Of a stretch of DNA of 7,644 nt, positions 1 through 6,969 are shown in pieces; position 1 is the first letter of the stretch, and the number at the start of each line of letters is the position of its first letter. The notes under the pieces were generated by a model, which saw only the letters and a list, made by a program, of their open reading frames with translations, was not told the DNA's origin and ran no database searches. The DNA lies in assembly GCA_014381385.1 (NCBI GenBank), contig JACNLR010000047.1, forward strand, positions 1-7,644, read 5' to 3'. Origin of the DNA: Planctomycetota bacterium. Its GTDB lineage: Bacteria; Planctomycetota; Phycisphaerae; Phycisphaerales; SM1A02. A program made the position numbers and the translations under genes.

Positions 1-1
1 C

Positions 2-139
2 GGAATGGTAGGTGTTACCGACATTCTTGCATTGATAGCAGGATGGGCCGGTAATGATCCACTACACGATCTCGATGGAGATGGAGTAGTTGGTGTTTCG
101 GATCTTTTAGCTATGATAGCTGCGTGGGGTCCTTGTTAA
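2..139 (+). CDS. 3' end of a secreted protein with C-terminal dockerin-like (GC-type) repeats, 5'-truncated
   Basis: Reading from base 2, the frame is open for 45 codons to a TAA at 137-139; the gene starts outside the window. Two related units are visible. The first, cut by the edge, reads GMVGVTDILALIAGWAG. The second reads DLDGDGVVGVSDLLAMIAAW followed by GPC and the stop. The D-x-D-G-D-G loop followed by a V-G-V-(T/S)-D-(I/L)-L helix resembles the calcium-binding loop and helix of type I dockerins. The Trp-Gly-Pro-Cys ending matches the dockerin-like tails I know from many secreted planctomycete proteins, where they are thought to serve attachment or sorting rather than cellulosome assembly. 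The function of the main body cannot be inferred. The gene converges on the Bat operon and is followed by a strong terminator. I am confident of the frame and the repeat, less so of the role of the tail. Confidence 0.85.
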   Translation, partial: GMVGVTDILALIAGWAGNDPLHDLDGDGVVGVSDLLAMIAAWGPC

Positions 140-190
140 CGCAAGGATCACTGGGGCAACCTAGAGAGAGGAGAACCCTCACGCAACACG

Positions 191-219
191 CGACCCGCCA
201 GAAATGGCGGGTCGTTTTT
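191..219 (+). terminator. Rho-independent terminator of the dockerin-tailed gene
   Basis: A perfect 10-bp stem (CGACCCGCCA, 191-200, paired with TGGCGGGTCG, 205-214) closes a GAAA tetraloop (201-204) and is followed directly by TTTTT (215-219). This is a textbook intrinsic terminator for plus-strand transcription, 51 bases after the stop codon of the dockerin-tailed gene. On the minus strand the same hairpin lies 17 bases or more beyond the batE stop. There it is followed by a T-poor sequence (CGTGTTGCGTG), so it would be at best a weak terminator for the Bat operon. The rest of 140-236 shows nothing else I can support. Confidence 0.92.
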
Positions 220-236
220 ATGCGGTACTTCGTTCG

Positions 237-1076
237 TTAGAGTGGCATTCGAACAACGCTTGCTCCTTGGTTCGCGTCGAGCGAAACGATTTGCGCATCT
301 TGTTTTTGGATCCAACCAGTCGAGCCAGTAGGTAGTTTGATATGCAGCCAATCGGGCCTCGCCTCGATAATCTCAAATTCCACACCTTCAGGAAGGGGAT
401 CTTGTCGCATAGGAGAATACTGCAAACCGTTTCCATTGCGAACTATAGTTTCGTTTGCAGTAAGCACCCCGTGATGTTGGTGTTGGTCAGCAATGTCTGC
501 TCCAACACTTATTCCAAGGGCAATCGCGGCGCAACCCAGTGTAACTGAGGCTGTTTTGAAACCGGGAATTAATCTAAAAAAACGAACGCAAAGAAGCGAC
601 CAACATCCAAACCATAAAAGTAGTCCTAGCGTTACTCGGACTTGCGTTGGAAGGGAGTCGTGCCAGAAAGCTAGCCGTTTCAAGATGGACTTTTTGCTTT
701 TATCTAAGGTTGGCTGAGCAACGAGCGATCGTGCGTATTGAAGATTTGCTGCTAGTCGACCATTTGAAGGTATGTAATGTTGCCCCAACCGATATGCAGC
801 AATCGCTTCGCCGATGTTACCCGATTGTAATTGTGCGTTACCGAGGTTGTACCAGAGTTTGCCATTTTCAATTCCATCGCTAACAAGAATATTGAATCGA
901 TCAACTGAGCGCCTGAATGCTTCTTTCGATGCCACTGGATCTGCAGTTTGAAGCGAAACACCTTTGTCGTACGCTGCTTGGGCTTCTTGCAGAACAGCAC
1001 GTTGCTGGATATCTGTAAGTTGCATCGAATTACTACTAAATGCAAGGATGCACATTGCGATTGTTGTAAAAGTCAT
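237..1076 (-). CDS. batE: BatE: TPR and SH3-like domain membrane protein
   Basis: This 279-residue protein is the last gene of the operon. Visible parts, in order: a hydrophobic N-terminus that looks like a signal peptide (about residues 1-18); a TPR region (about 25-115, clearest at LWYNLGNAQLQSGNIGEAI); two membrane helices (about 147-167 and 175-194); and a C-terminal SH3b-like beta domain (about 203-263) with the typical VRNGNGLQYSPM and GWI stretches. This order is that of BatE proteins. Both the TPR and the SH3-like domain are predicted outside the cytoplasm, with a short cytoplasmic loop between the helices. SH3b domains often contact peptidoglycan or proteins, but the ligand here is unknown. 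The ATG at 1076 overlaps the batD stop by 4 nt (ATGA), and GGAG lies 8 nt upstream, so the start is well supported. TPR proteins are expected to act as scaffolds for the other Bat proteins. Confidence 0.88.
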   Translation of the reverse strand: MTFTTIAMCILAFSSNSMQLTDIQQRAVLQEAQAAYDKGVSLQTADPVASKEAFRRSVDRFNILVSDGIENGKLWYNLGNAQLQSGNIGEAIAAYRLGQHYIPSNGRLAANLQYARSLVAQPTLDKSKKSILKRLAFWHDSLPTQVRVTLGLLLWFGCWSLLCVRFFRLIPGFKTASVTLGCAAIALGISVGADIADQHQHHGVLTANETIVRNGNGLQYSPMRQDPLPEGVEFEIIEARPDWLHIKLPTGSTGWIQKQDAQIVSLDANQGASVVRMPL

Positions 1077-2797
1077 CGTAATTGCTCCACAAATGATGCT
1101 GCGTCATTAGCAAGTTCGTTATCTGTGCATCCGCCAAACTGGGAGGCATCGCAGCGTGAAAGAAGTACATGCATCTGCTTAGAGAGTTGGTCATCTTCTA
1201 CAGTTTCCGCTTGCAATGTGCGCAATGCTTTTGAAATTTGAACAGCCTGTTGCTCTATTTCTATGTTTTTCGCATTTTGCAGCGTACGCGTTGCTTTTCT
1301 CGCAGCGTCTTTTCGTTTGGAGGCTGGAAGTGCAGCACGTTTGCGTATTACAAATCGGGTTAAAAAAAGTGCAAACACAAATGGTGGTAAAACAATAGTC
1401 GCAATGAATACTGGTGACATTGTAATTTTGTCAGAAGTAAGTAATCCTCTACCTGTGTAGTTTGCAAGAATGCCACCTTCTACTTCAATTTGTTGTGTTG
1501 GTTCAGTAGCAGAATAGTTCTTCCCAATCAAATCATTTGCTGAAATAGTCGCCACAGCTTCTACACGAATAGGAATAGGATTAGACCAAGACGTTTTATA
1601 TTCACCGCTTGTGGGGTCGAAACTGGTAAATGGTAACGCTGGAATTTCTGTTACCGTGGCATTGCGAGGGCGAAGTGTTTGCGTGAACGTTTTTGTTCTA
1701 CCATTTGCAATTCCACCAAGAGGTTTATCTGGCACTTTAAAGTTCTCAGTGAGAGCAGCGACGCGATCAAGTAGAGGTGCTGCGAGATAGTCGAGATTTA
1801 CCTTGCCTGTAGTTAGGTCTGTGACTCGCATCGTGAGGGTAATCGGTTCTCCTACTTTAACGCTTGTTGGTTCTGCAACTATTCTGAAATCAAATTGACC
1901 TACTGCACCGCTGTACCAATCTGGCCTGTTATCTAAAGGTGGAGTGAGGACGTCTATTTGGGGAATGGAGGCTTGCGCACTTACGAGCTGCGATTGATCA
2001 ACGACAAGTTGATTGCCACCAAAGAAGCCACTTTGCCTTTGTCGTGCTAGCGTTATAGGATAGTCAACGAGAAGTATTACTGGTTGTAAGAGTAACTGGC
2101 CAGTTGTTTCTGGCCACGCGGTTGCAACCACTTCGTATACAAAAAAGGTCGATGGTACGCCAGAATCATTTACGCCGTTTACTTTTTGTGCAGAAACATT
2201 TCCATCTTGAATTGCTTCTGTAAAAACACCAAAGGTACTGTCGTTGCGAATTCGCCCAAACATGTTTTGAGCGTCTAGTTGTACTCCAAGCGTTTCATCT
2301 GTAAACTGTTCGAGAAAAATTTGCAAAGTTAGGTCTATTGGTCTACCAAGGTATATATCACCTTGTGTTCCAGTTACTCGCGCGCGAACTGAGCCACCCG
2401 TTGGAGGCTCCACTATCTCTATCTGTTTTGGGGTTGATTGGAAATTTTTGCCATCGGCAGTAAACATGAGTGAAGGGATAACAAGTGATCCTTCTTGAAG
2501 AGGTGTAAGCACGTAAGTAATCCTAGTAGATGAAGTGGAAGTGACTTTGCCGTTAAATATCCGAGTTTGGCTAGAAGTCTGTTCACCTGCACGTCTATAG
2601 ATCGAGAATCCATCAATTTCAGGGAGCGGAGGTTCTTGAAACTGGTCGACGTTTTCGAAAATAACGGTAAGTGGTATCGGCACGCCGACGTATCCTACTT
2701 TTTGCCTAAAGTCAACAAATACCTGTTGCGCAAAGAGTGGGGCAGTGAAAAAGAGCACAGCGAAAACCATGGAATGATAGAGAGCTCTTCGTTGCAT
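1073..2797 (-). CDS. batD: BatD: membrane-anchored protein with large extracytoplasmic beta region
   Basis: From the ATG at 2797 the product has 574 residues. It has a signal peptide (about 1-23: YHSMVFAVLFFTAPLFA, then QQ), a long beta-rich, Ig-like extracytoplasmic region (about 25-455), one membrane helix (about 461-481), a basic stop-transfer stretch (RFVIRKR) and a cytoplasmic helical tail of roughly 90 residues. The opening pattern after the signal (VFVDFRQKVGYVGVPIPLTV) and the later VKVGEPITLTMRVTDL are typical of BatD family modules. This architecture and the position after batC identify BatD, often called an oxygen-tolerance family protein. Molecular function is unknown; an assembly or scaffold role at the inner membrane is inferred. 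A TTG start two codons upstream is possible but poorly placed relative to the ribosome binding site. The stop overlaps the batE start by 4 nt. Confidence 0.9.
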   Translation of the reverse strand: MQRRALYHSMVFAVLFFTAPLFAQQVFVDFRQKVGYVGVPIPLTVIFENVDQFQEPPLPEIDGFSIYRRAGEQTSSQTRIFNGKVTSTSSTRITYVLTPLQEGSLVIPSLMFTADGKNFQSTPKQIEIVEPPTGGSVRARVTGTQGDIYLGRPIDLTLQIFLEQFTDETLGVQLDAQNMFGRIRNDSTFGVFTEAIQDGNVSAQKVNGVNDSGVPSTFFVYEVVATAWPETTGQLLLQPVILLVDYPITLARQRQSGFFGGNQLVVDQSQLVSAQASIPQIDVLTPPLDNRPDWYSGAVGQFDFRIVAEPTSVKVGEPITLTMRVTDLTTGKVNLDYLAAPLLDRVAALTENFKVPDKPLGGIANGRTKTFTQTLRPRNATVTEIPALPFTSFDPTSGEYKTSWSNPIPIRVEAVATISANDLIGKNYSATEPTQQIEVEGGILANYTGRGLLTSDKITMSPVFIATIVLPPFVFALFLTRFVIRKRAALPASKRKDAARKATRTLQNAKNIEIEQQAVQISKALRTLQAETVEDDQLSKQMHVLLSRCDASQFGGCTDNELANDAASFVEQLR

Positions 2798-3957
2798 TAC
2801 CAATCCTTCTCTACTGGAACTCTTTTTGCGGCTCGCTTTGCTGCAAGATTTTTGCGGCGCTGCTGTTCCTTGTCACGAATGAGTTGTAATAATCGAGTTG
2901 CTTCGTCTTTTGACAAACGCTTGCCTTCTTCTTTTTTGCTTGCTTTAGAAACTTCTGTTTCACCAGTTGGCTCTTGTTTCGTTTCTAGTTCGCCGTCGGT
3001 GTTGTTTTGTTCTTCTTGCTCTAGGGATTCCTCTTCTGTTCCGGTTTCATTTTGTTTGCTTTCAGGTTGCTGGTCGGATCGTTCACCGTCTTGCTGTTGT
3101 GACTGCTCTTTTTGTTGCTCTTCTTGTTTCGATGTATCGCCTTCTGTCTGTTGGGGTTGCTCATCTTGTTGCTGTTGCTCGCCGTCTTTTTGTTCCGATT
3201 GGGACTGCTCGCCCTCTTGAGGCTCTTTAGACTCTTGGTTTGATTGCTCGCGTTGCTGCTCTTGCTTGTCTTCGCTTTGCTCACCATCTTCTTGTTGGTT
3301 TTCTGATTGTTCGCCTTTTGCGTCTTGTTCTTGTTCGGAATCACCTTGCTCTTGATTTTGTTGATCTTTTTCTTGTTCTTGGGCTGATTCTTCGTCTTGC
3401 TTTTGCTCTTGATCTTTTTGTTCTTGTTGTTGTTCCTGTTGTTCTTCCATTTGCTCTTGCATTTGTTTTAGTTGTTGTAACATTTGCCAAGCAAATTCAC
3501 CGTTTGCCCGTGCATCTAAATCAGAACCATCTTGCGCTATCGCTCGTCTGTAACTTTGCATAGCCTTGTTGATTTGCGTCTTGGCTTGTTGTATTGCATT
3601 GATTGCTTCGTCACTTGAGGAAGCGGTGCCAGTTCCTTCAAGGTCTTGCATAGTTTGCTTAAATATTGCGTTGCCGTAATTAAAGGCGCTGTACGTTGCG
3701 AGAGTCTGCTCATCACTTGCAACCATTGCATTTTCAAATGCTTTTGCTGCGATGTCGTATTCTTCAAGGTTGTAGTGTGCTATACCTCGGTCGTACATAA
3801 CTTCAGGAGAAGCGTTGTCATCTGTTGCAAGTGCATCAAGAATGTCAGCAGCTTCTTTCCATTCTTGTGCGAGTAATCTAGACTGCGCGTTTTGGAGAAG
3901 TTCCTGCGTTGGGGCAACAGGTAATACAATTGCTATTAAAAGTGCTGGTGATATCAT
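2797..3957 (-). CDS. batC: BatC: TPR protein with a long Gln/Glu-rich low-complexity region
   Basis: The product has 386 residues. A short hydrophobic N-terminus (about 1-17) looks like a signal peptide or anchor. TPR-type helices follow (about 20-160; PEVMYDRGIAHYNLEEYDIA is a clear TPR, and a second lies around MQSYRRAIAQDGSDLDARAN). Residues about 160-345 are almost wholly Gln, Glu, Asp, Lys and Ser. The C-terminus becomes a charged helix (LLQLIRDKEQQRRKNLAAKR) ending in VEKDW, the kind of terminal K-D-W motif I associate with BatC proteins. This fits BatC between BatB and BatD. It probably acts as a periplasmic or membrane-associated scaffold; that role is inferred. The ATG at 3957 overlaps the batB stop (ATGA), with AAGG 7 nt upstream. 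The disordered stretch makes it longer than compact BatC proteins and would make overall alignments unreliable; the two ends carry the family signal. Confidence 0.88.
   Translation of the reverse strand: MISPALLIAIVLPVAPTQELLQNAQSRLLAQEWKEAADILDALATDDNASPEVMYDRGIAHYNLEEYDIAAKAFENAMVASDEQTLATYSAFNYGNAIFKQTMQDLEGTGTASSSDEAINAIQQAKTQINKAMQSYRRAIAQDGSDLDARANGEFAWQMLQQLKQMQEQMEEQQEQQQEQKDQEQKQDEESAQEQEKDQQNQEQGDSEQEQDAKGEQSENQQEDGEQSEDKQEQQREQSNQESKEPQEGEQSQSEQKDGEQQQQDEQPQQTEGDTSKQEEQQKEQSQQQDGERSDQQPESKQNETGTEEESLEQEEQNNTDGELETKQEPTGETEVSKASKKEEGKRLSKDEATRLLQLIRDKEQQRRKNLAAKRAAKRVPVEKDW
2804..2810 (-). promoter_or_regulatory. Ribosome binding site that decides the batD start
   Basis: On the minus strand AGAAGGA occupies 2810-2804, leaving 6 nt before the ATG at 2797 and none before the upstream in-frame TTG at 2803. 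The spacing favours the ATG, which overlaps the batC stop as TAATG, over the longer TTG-initiated version. Confidence 0.7.
2923..3480 (-). repeat. Low-complexity Gln/Glu-rich coding segment within batC
   Basis: About 186 codons (BatC residues 160-345) are dominated by CAA/CAG, GAA/GAG, GAC and AAA/AAG, seen on the plus strand as runs of TTG, TTC and CTT. Units such as EQ, QQ, DGEQ and EGEQSQSEQ recur irregularly, without a fixed period, so this is compositional bias rather than a tandem repeat. Only a few hydrophobic residues occur in the whole segment, so it is expected to be disordered or an extended charged helix. Confidence 0.85.
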
Positions 3958-4991
3958 GTTACCGCCTTATGCGTTCGTTTTTTGAATCTACTGCTAGGGC
4001 GTAAACTTAACCATGAATCGCCAACCAAGAGCAGTAGAGCAGGAATAGCAAACCATTGGAAGCGTGGGATGTATTGCTCAAGTTTGACGCTATCAAAACT
4101 TTTGCCTGCGTCTGATGCGATGCGCTGCGCATAAATAGATGCGAGATCTAAACTAGAAGTACCTGCAGGGACGAATAAACCGCTACCTGCATTTGCTACA
4201 TTTGCTAGTTCATCAGGATTCATGATTGACCAAACATCTTTGCCTTCGTGCGTTATATATGTTGGTTGGCCGTAGAGTATTGTTGGTATTCGAGCGCCAA
4301 TAGTCGCATCACCAATACCAACGGTGTACACAGTTATGCCAGCAGCGGCTGCGTCAGTTGCAGCCTCGACTGGGAAACTGCCCATATCTTCGCCATCAGA
4401 TAATACAATTATGGTTTTGTGGTCTTGTACATCATCGGTAAAACTCTTCTGTGCTAGGCGAATCCCATCACCAATTTTAGTCCCACCGCGCTTAACGCTC
4501 CTTGGCGAAACATCATCAAGTGAAAGTCGCAGCGATCCATAATCAAGAGTGAGTGGTACGGTAAGGGCTGCGTCGCCAGCAACTGTCACGAGACCCGCTC
4601 TGTCGCTGCCCATTACATCAAGAACATCTTCTATCGCTGTAGTTGCTCTCTGTAGCCTGTTTGGTTTCACATCTTCAGCAAGCATAGATCTTGAAACATC
4701 TAGAACAAAAAAAGTATCGATTCCTTGTTGTTCAACTTCTTTGTACCGCGTTCCCCATCGAGGGTCTAACATCGAAAGGCAGACCGCAAGAGCAACTGCA
4801 AGAAGGAGCGCTATGCGAAAACGCCGTCGCCCATTTGAGCTTGACGATGCGAGTCGTGGAATTAACCGAGGTGTTATGAAAGCACGGAGTACTTTCGACC
4901 TTCGGAGATACCCCATTACGAGAATCACAGCAAGCACACCGACAGCCCAAAAATAAAGCGTGTTGCTTGGGTTGTTGAATTGAATATCCAT
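3954..4991 (-). CDS. batB: BatB: inner-membrane von Willebrand factor A protein
   Basis: From the ATG at 4991 the product has 345 residues. It has two N-terminal membrane helices (about 11-28 and 58-75), a VWA domain (about 90-295) and a C-terminal membrane helix (about 311-327) before a basic tail. The metal-ion-dependent adhesion site is complete: D98-x-S100-x-S102 in VLDVSRSM, T171 in GGTKIGDG and D199 in LSDGED. The motif NRLQRATTAIEDVL after the first metal loop is typical of BatA/BatB proteins. VWA domains of this group bind Mg2+ or a similar ion and make protein contacts; here they probably link the envelope Bat proteins, often with a MoxR ATPase as partner. The domain lies between helices 2 and 3, so topology puts it on the periplasmic face or the cytoplasmic face as a unit; I cannot decide which from sequence alone. 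The stop overlaps the batC start by 4 nt. Confidence 0.92.
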   Translation of the reverse strand: MDIQFNNPSNTLYFWAVGVLAVILVMGYLRRSKVLRAFITPRLIPRLASSSSNGRRRFRIALLLAVALAVCLSMLDPRWGTRYKEVEQQGIDTFFVLDVSRSMLAEDVKPNRLQRATTAIEDVLDVMGSDRAGLVTVAGDAALTVPLTLDYGSLRLSLDDVSPRSVKRGGTKIGDGIRLAQKSFTDDVQDHKTIIVLSDGEDMGSFPVEAATDAAAAGITVYTVGIGDATIGARIPTILYGQPTYITHEGKDVWSIMNPDELANVANAGSGLFVPAGTSSLDLASIYAQRIASDAGKSFDSVKLEQYIPRFQWFAIPALLLLVGDSWLSLRPSSRFKKRTHKAVT

Positions 4992-6076
4992 CAATCGATG
5001 ATCCTGTAAAACGTGCTACGAAGAAACAAATCTACGAAGAGAAGCATGAACGCAACAAGCAGAAGTGGGGGAATGTTGAAGCCAGCAATCGCTACGCTTT
5101 GTACAGCCATGTCTACGTGATTGATGTACGATCGCTCGATGATTTCAGTGCGTTCCATTTCGTCAATTTTTGCATATATTTCTTCTAGGGATTCGGTGTC
5201 TGTTGCCCTAAAATAGGCGCCGTTTGTGATGTCTGCTATCTCACGTAACGTTTCTTCGTCGATTTGAACACGTTGATTACGCATGACTGTTCTGCCAAAC
5301 AAGTCTTGCACAGGTGTTGGCGCCACCCCATTTGTGCCAGCGCCAATCGTATATACAGTAATGTTCATGGCAGCAGCCATGTCTGCTGCAGTGCGTGGAT
5401 CGATGTCGCCTTGATTGTTTTCGCCGTCTGTTAACAAGATGATGACTTTGGATTGGATGGTATTTCCGGATTCTGATTTAACGCGCTCATCAAGAGAGGC
5501 AAGACGCTCAACAGCGAGGGCAAGTGCGTCGCCGATGGCGGTGCCGTCCTCAGCTCGCTCGTTAACAATTCGGATGCTATCGAGAACGTCAGTTACTAGA
5601 AATTCATGGTCGAAGGTCATTGGGCAATTGCTGTCTGCGTACCCTGCAAATGTAACGAGGCCGATGAGATCGCTGCTTCGGCCATCAAGTGCCCCAATGC
5701 CACTTATAAAATCACCAGCAACTTTTCTCACGGCGGTTAGCCGGTCTACAGCGTTCCCATCGATGGTGAAGTCGTGGGCGTTCATGCTCGAAGAACGGTC
5801 AATGACCATTTCAATTGCTACACCGTCCGCTGCTTGTTTTGTTTTTTCAAAACGTTTTTGCGGCCTTGCGATGCACACAATAAGCAAGATGAGCGCAAGT
5901 GTTCGAAACAAGGAGGGAAGCCAAAGCGTTTTGCTCCGCATAGAATCCGGCAAGAGTGATATATCCACAGCACAGGTATACGTGATGCCGGTTTTAAAAC
6001 GTTTTAGAGACCAACGCCACCAGAGAAGGGGAATGAAAAGAAGTAGTAATAGAAGCCAAGCATTGTGGAAAGTCAT
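4991..6076 (-). CDS. batA: BatA: inner-membrane von Willebrand factor A protein
   Basis: The 361-residue product has two N-terminal membrane helices (about 6-21 and 53-70, the second ending in the ARPQ motif typical of BatA), a VWA domain (about 85-305) and a C-terminal helix (about 334-352). Its metal site is complete: D93-x-S95-x-S97 in VIDRSSSM, T179 in EDGTAIGDAL and D217 in LLTDGENN. The ending of the domain, with GAYFRATDTESLEEIYAKID, is characteristic of BatA. It is the first of two adjacent VWA membrane proteins and probably pairs with BatB; a BatA-BatB complex is family knowledge and inference, not visible here. The ATG at 6076 overlaps the preceding stop as ATGA, and AGAGG lies 7 nt upstream, giving a firm start. 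The stop shares one base with the batB ATG. Confidence 0.94.
   Translation of the reverse strand: MTFHNAWLLLLLLFIPLLWWRWSLKRFKTGITYTCAVDISLLPDSMRSKTLWLPSLFRTLALILLIVCIARPQKRFEKTKQAADGVAIEMVIDRSSSMNAHDFTIDGNAVDRLTAVRKVAGDFISGIGALDGRSSDLIGLVTFAGYADSNCPMTFDHEFLVTDVLDSIRIVNERAEDGTAIGDALALAVERLASLDERVKSESGNTIQSKVIILLTDGENNQGDIDPRTAADMAAAMNITVYTIGAGTNGVAPTPVQDLFGRTVMRNQRVQIDEETLREIADITNGAYFRATDTESLEEIYAKIDEMERTEIIERSYINHVDMAVQSVAIAGFNIPPLLLVAFMLLFVDLFLRSTFYRIID
5002..5005 (-). promoter_or_regulatory. Ribosome binding site upstream of batB, start ambiguous
   Basis: AGGA on the minus strand (5005-5002) is followed by 7 nt to an in-frame TTG at 4994 and by 10 nt to the ATG at 4991. The ATG overlaps the batA stop as TGATG and is preferred as the commoner codon. 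The spacing leaves the TTG, which adds one residue, possible. Confidence 0.5.
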
Positions 6077-6969
6077 ACCGCGACCTCTTGCGTGTTTGTG
6101 ATGAAAACTTCTGCTAAGTGGATTGCATCTTTAGCAGCAGTGCTACTCGGGTTGTACTGAGCAAACTTTACTAAATCCGCTGCAACAAGGAATGAGCCAA
6201 GAGAAGCACGATCGCTGTGTTCTAAGTGTGGGTTTTGTTTTGCCGCGTTCAAAAATTCACGCGTGGTTTGGCCGGTTGCAGAGATTTTAAATTGTCCCAC
6301 AAGGTACTGTCGAACGATGTCACTGAGCATCGTATAAAACGGTTGTACGTCTAGTGTTTGTTCCTTGAGAGATTTGATATCGAGCATCGCTTGGTCATAC
6401 GGGCAAAGCGTTGGTTTGTTCCTTCGTAACAATGTCATGAGTATCCAGCAAAGAATGCCAAGCACAAGAGTTGAGAGAATGAATGCCAGGAGCCAACTCT
6501 TCGTATAGAGCGGAACGCTCGATTTGATAGCTCGTAACTCCATTTCCGCAAGTGCATCGCCAGCAATAGATGTAACGGTGATGGGAAATGGTGCAATGGT
6601 AATGTTTCCAGTTCTACCAAGTTCGTTAGACCATTTGAGTTCTACCCCACCTAGCATTTCTGCTTTTGCATCGAATGTATCTAATGTTAATGACCACGTC
6701 CAATCCCGACCCTCATCGCTTGGGATGTCCAAGAGGTCGTGGCTTTCAATAACGGTGAAGGAGTCAAAAGCTCCATCGTAGTCAAATGAAAGAACTGTTT
6801 GGGCATTCGTTACAGCCTTGACAGTGAGTTCAATTGGGTCGCCAACAGTAAACGTAGTTGGAAAGAGTGTTACCTCAACGTCGATACCATCTTGCGATGT
6901 GCGGATAGCCTCTGCAAACGAATTGGTGCAACATACTGCTGCGATAAGGATTGAAGGTAGTACATGCAT
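6073..6969 (-). CDS. Membrane protein with BatD-like ectodomain and DUF4381-like cytoplasmic tail
   Basis: The 298-residue product has a signal peptide (about 1-21, MHVLPSILIAAVCCTNSFAE), a beta-type extracytoplasmic region (about 27-135) whose FTVGDPIELTVKAV resembles the opening of BatD modules, a membrane helix (about 158-180) ending in LLRRNK, and a cytoplasmic helical part (about 188-292). The cytoplasmic part has FYTMLSDIVRQYLVGQF, then TTREFL and later ADLVKFAQYNP. These are the landmarks I associate with DUF4381-like proteins found between DUF58 and batA genes. The function is unknown; the position suggests a link between the cytoplasmic DUF58/MoxR pair and the membrane VWA proteins. 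Two adjacent cysteines (13-14) do not form a good lipobox. The ATG at 6969 shares one base with the DUF58 stop (TGATG). Its nearest Shine-Dalgarno-like GAGG is 13 nt away, so initiation may rely on coupling. Confidence 0.78.
   Translation of the reverse strand: MHVLPSILIAAVCCTNSFAEAIRTSQDGIDVEVTLFPTTFTVGDPIELTVKAVTNAQTVLSFDYDGAFDSFTVIESHDLLDIPSDEGRDWTWSLTLDTFDAKAEMLGGVELKWSNELGRTGNITIAPFPITVTSIAGDALAEMELRAIKSSVPLYTKSWLLAFILSTLVLGILCWILMTLLRRNKPTLCPYDQAMLDIKSLKEQTLDVQPFYTMLSDIVRQYLVGQFKISATGQTTREFLNAAKQNPHLEHSDRASLGSFLVAADLVKFAQYNPSSTAAKDAIHLAEVFITNTQEVAV

Noticed and set aside
131..146. Small inverted repeat CCTTG...CAAGG over the plus-strand stop codon
   Set aside because: A 5-bp stem with one possible G-U pair and no T-tract; too weak beside the strong hairpin at 191-214.
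2797..2803. TTG start for batD at 2803
   Set aside because: The AGAAGGA ribosome binding site directly abuts this codon, while it is 6 nt from the ATG at 2797.
2567..3220. Long plus-strand open frame (217 codons), Ser/Cys-rich
   Set aside because: It lies opposite batD and the Gln/Glu-rich part of batC; its Ser/Cys composition is the mirror of that codon bias, and the minus-strand genes have clear family features and coupling.
2923..3480. Possible CRISPR array or tandem microsatellite in the TTG/CTT-rich stretch
   Set aside because: There are no regular direct repeats or unique spacers, and the frame stays open through the whole stretch; it is amino-acid bias.
3240..3563. Hydrophobic plus-strand frame (107 codons) resembling a membrane protein
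   Set aside because: The Leu/Val-rich appearance results from reading the complement of CAA/GAA-rich batC codons in another frame.
5415..6101. Plus-strand open frame of 228 codons
   Set aside because: Antisense to batA, whose VWA motifs and membrane helices are unmistakable; the plus-strand translation shows no domain or convincing start.
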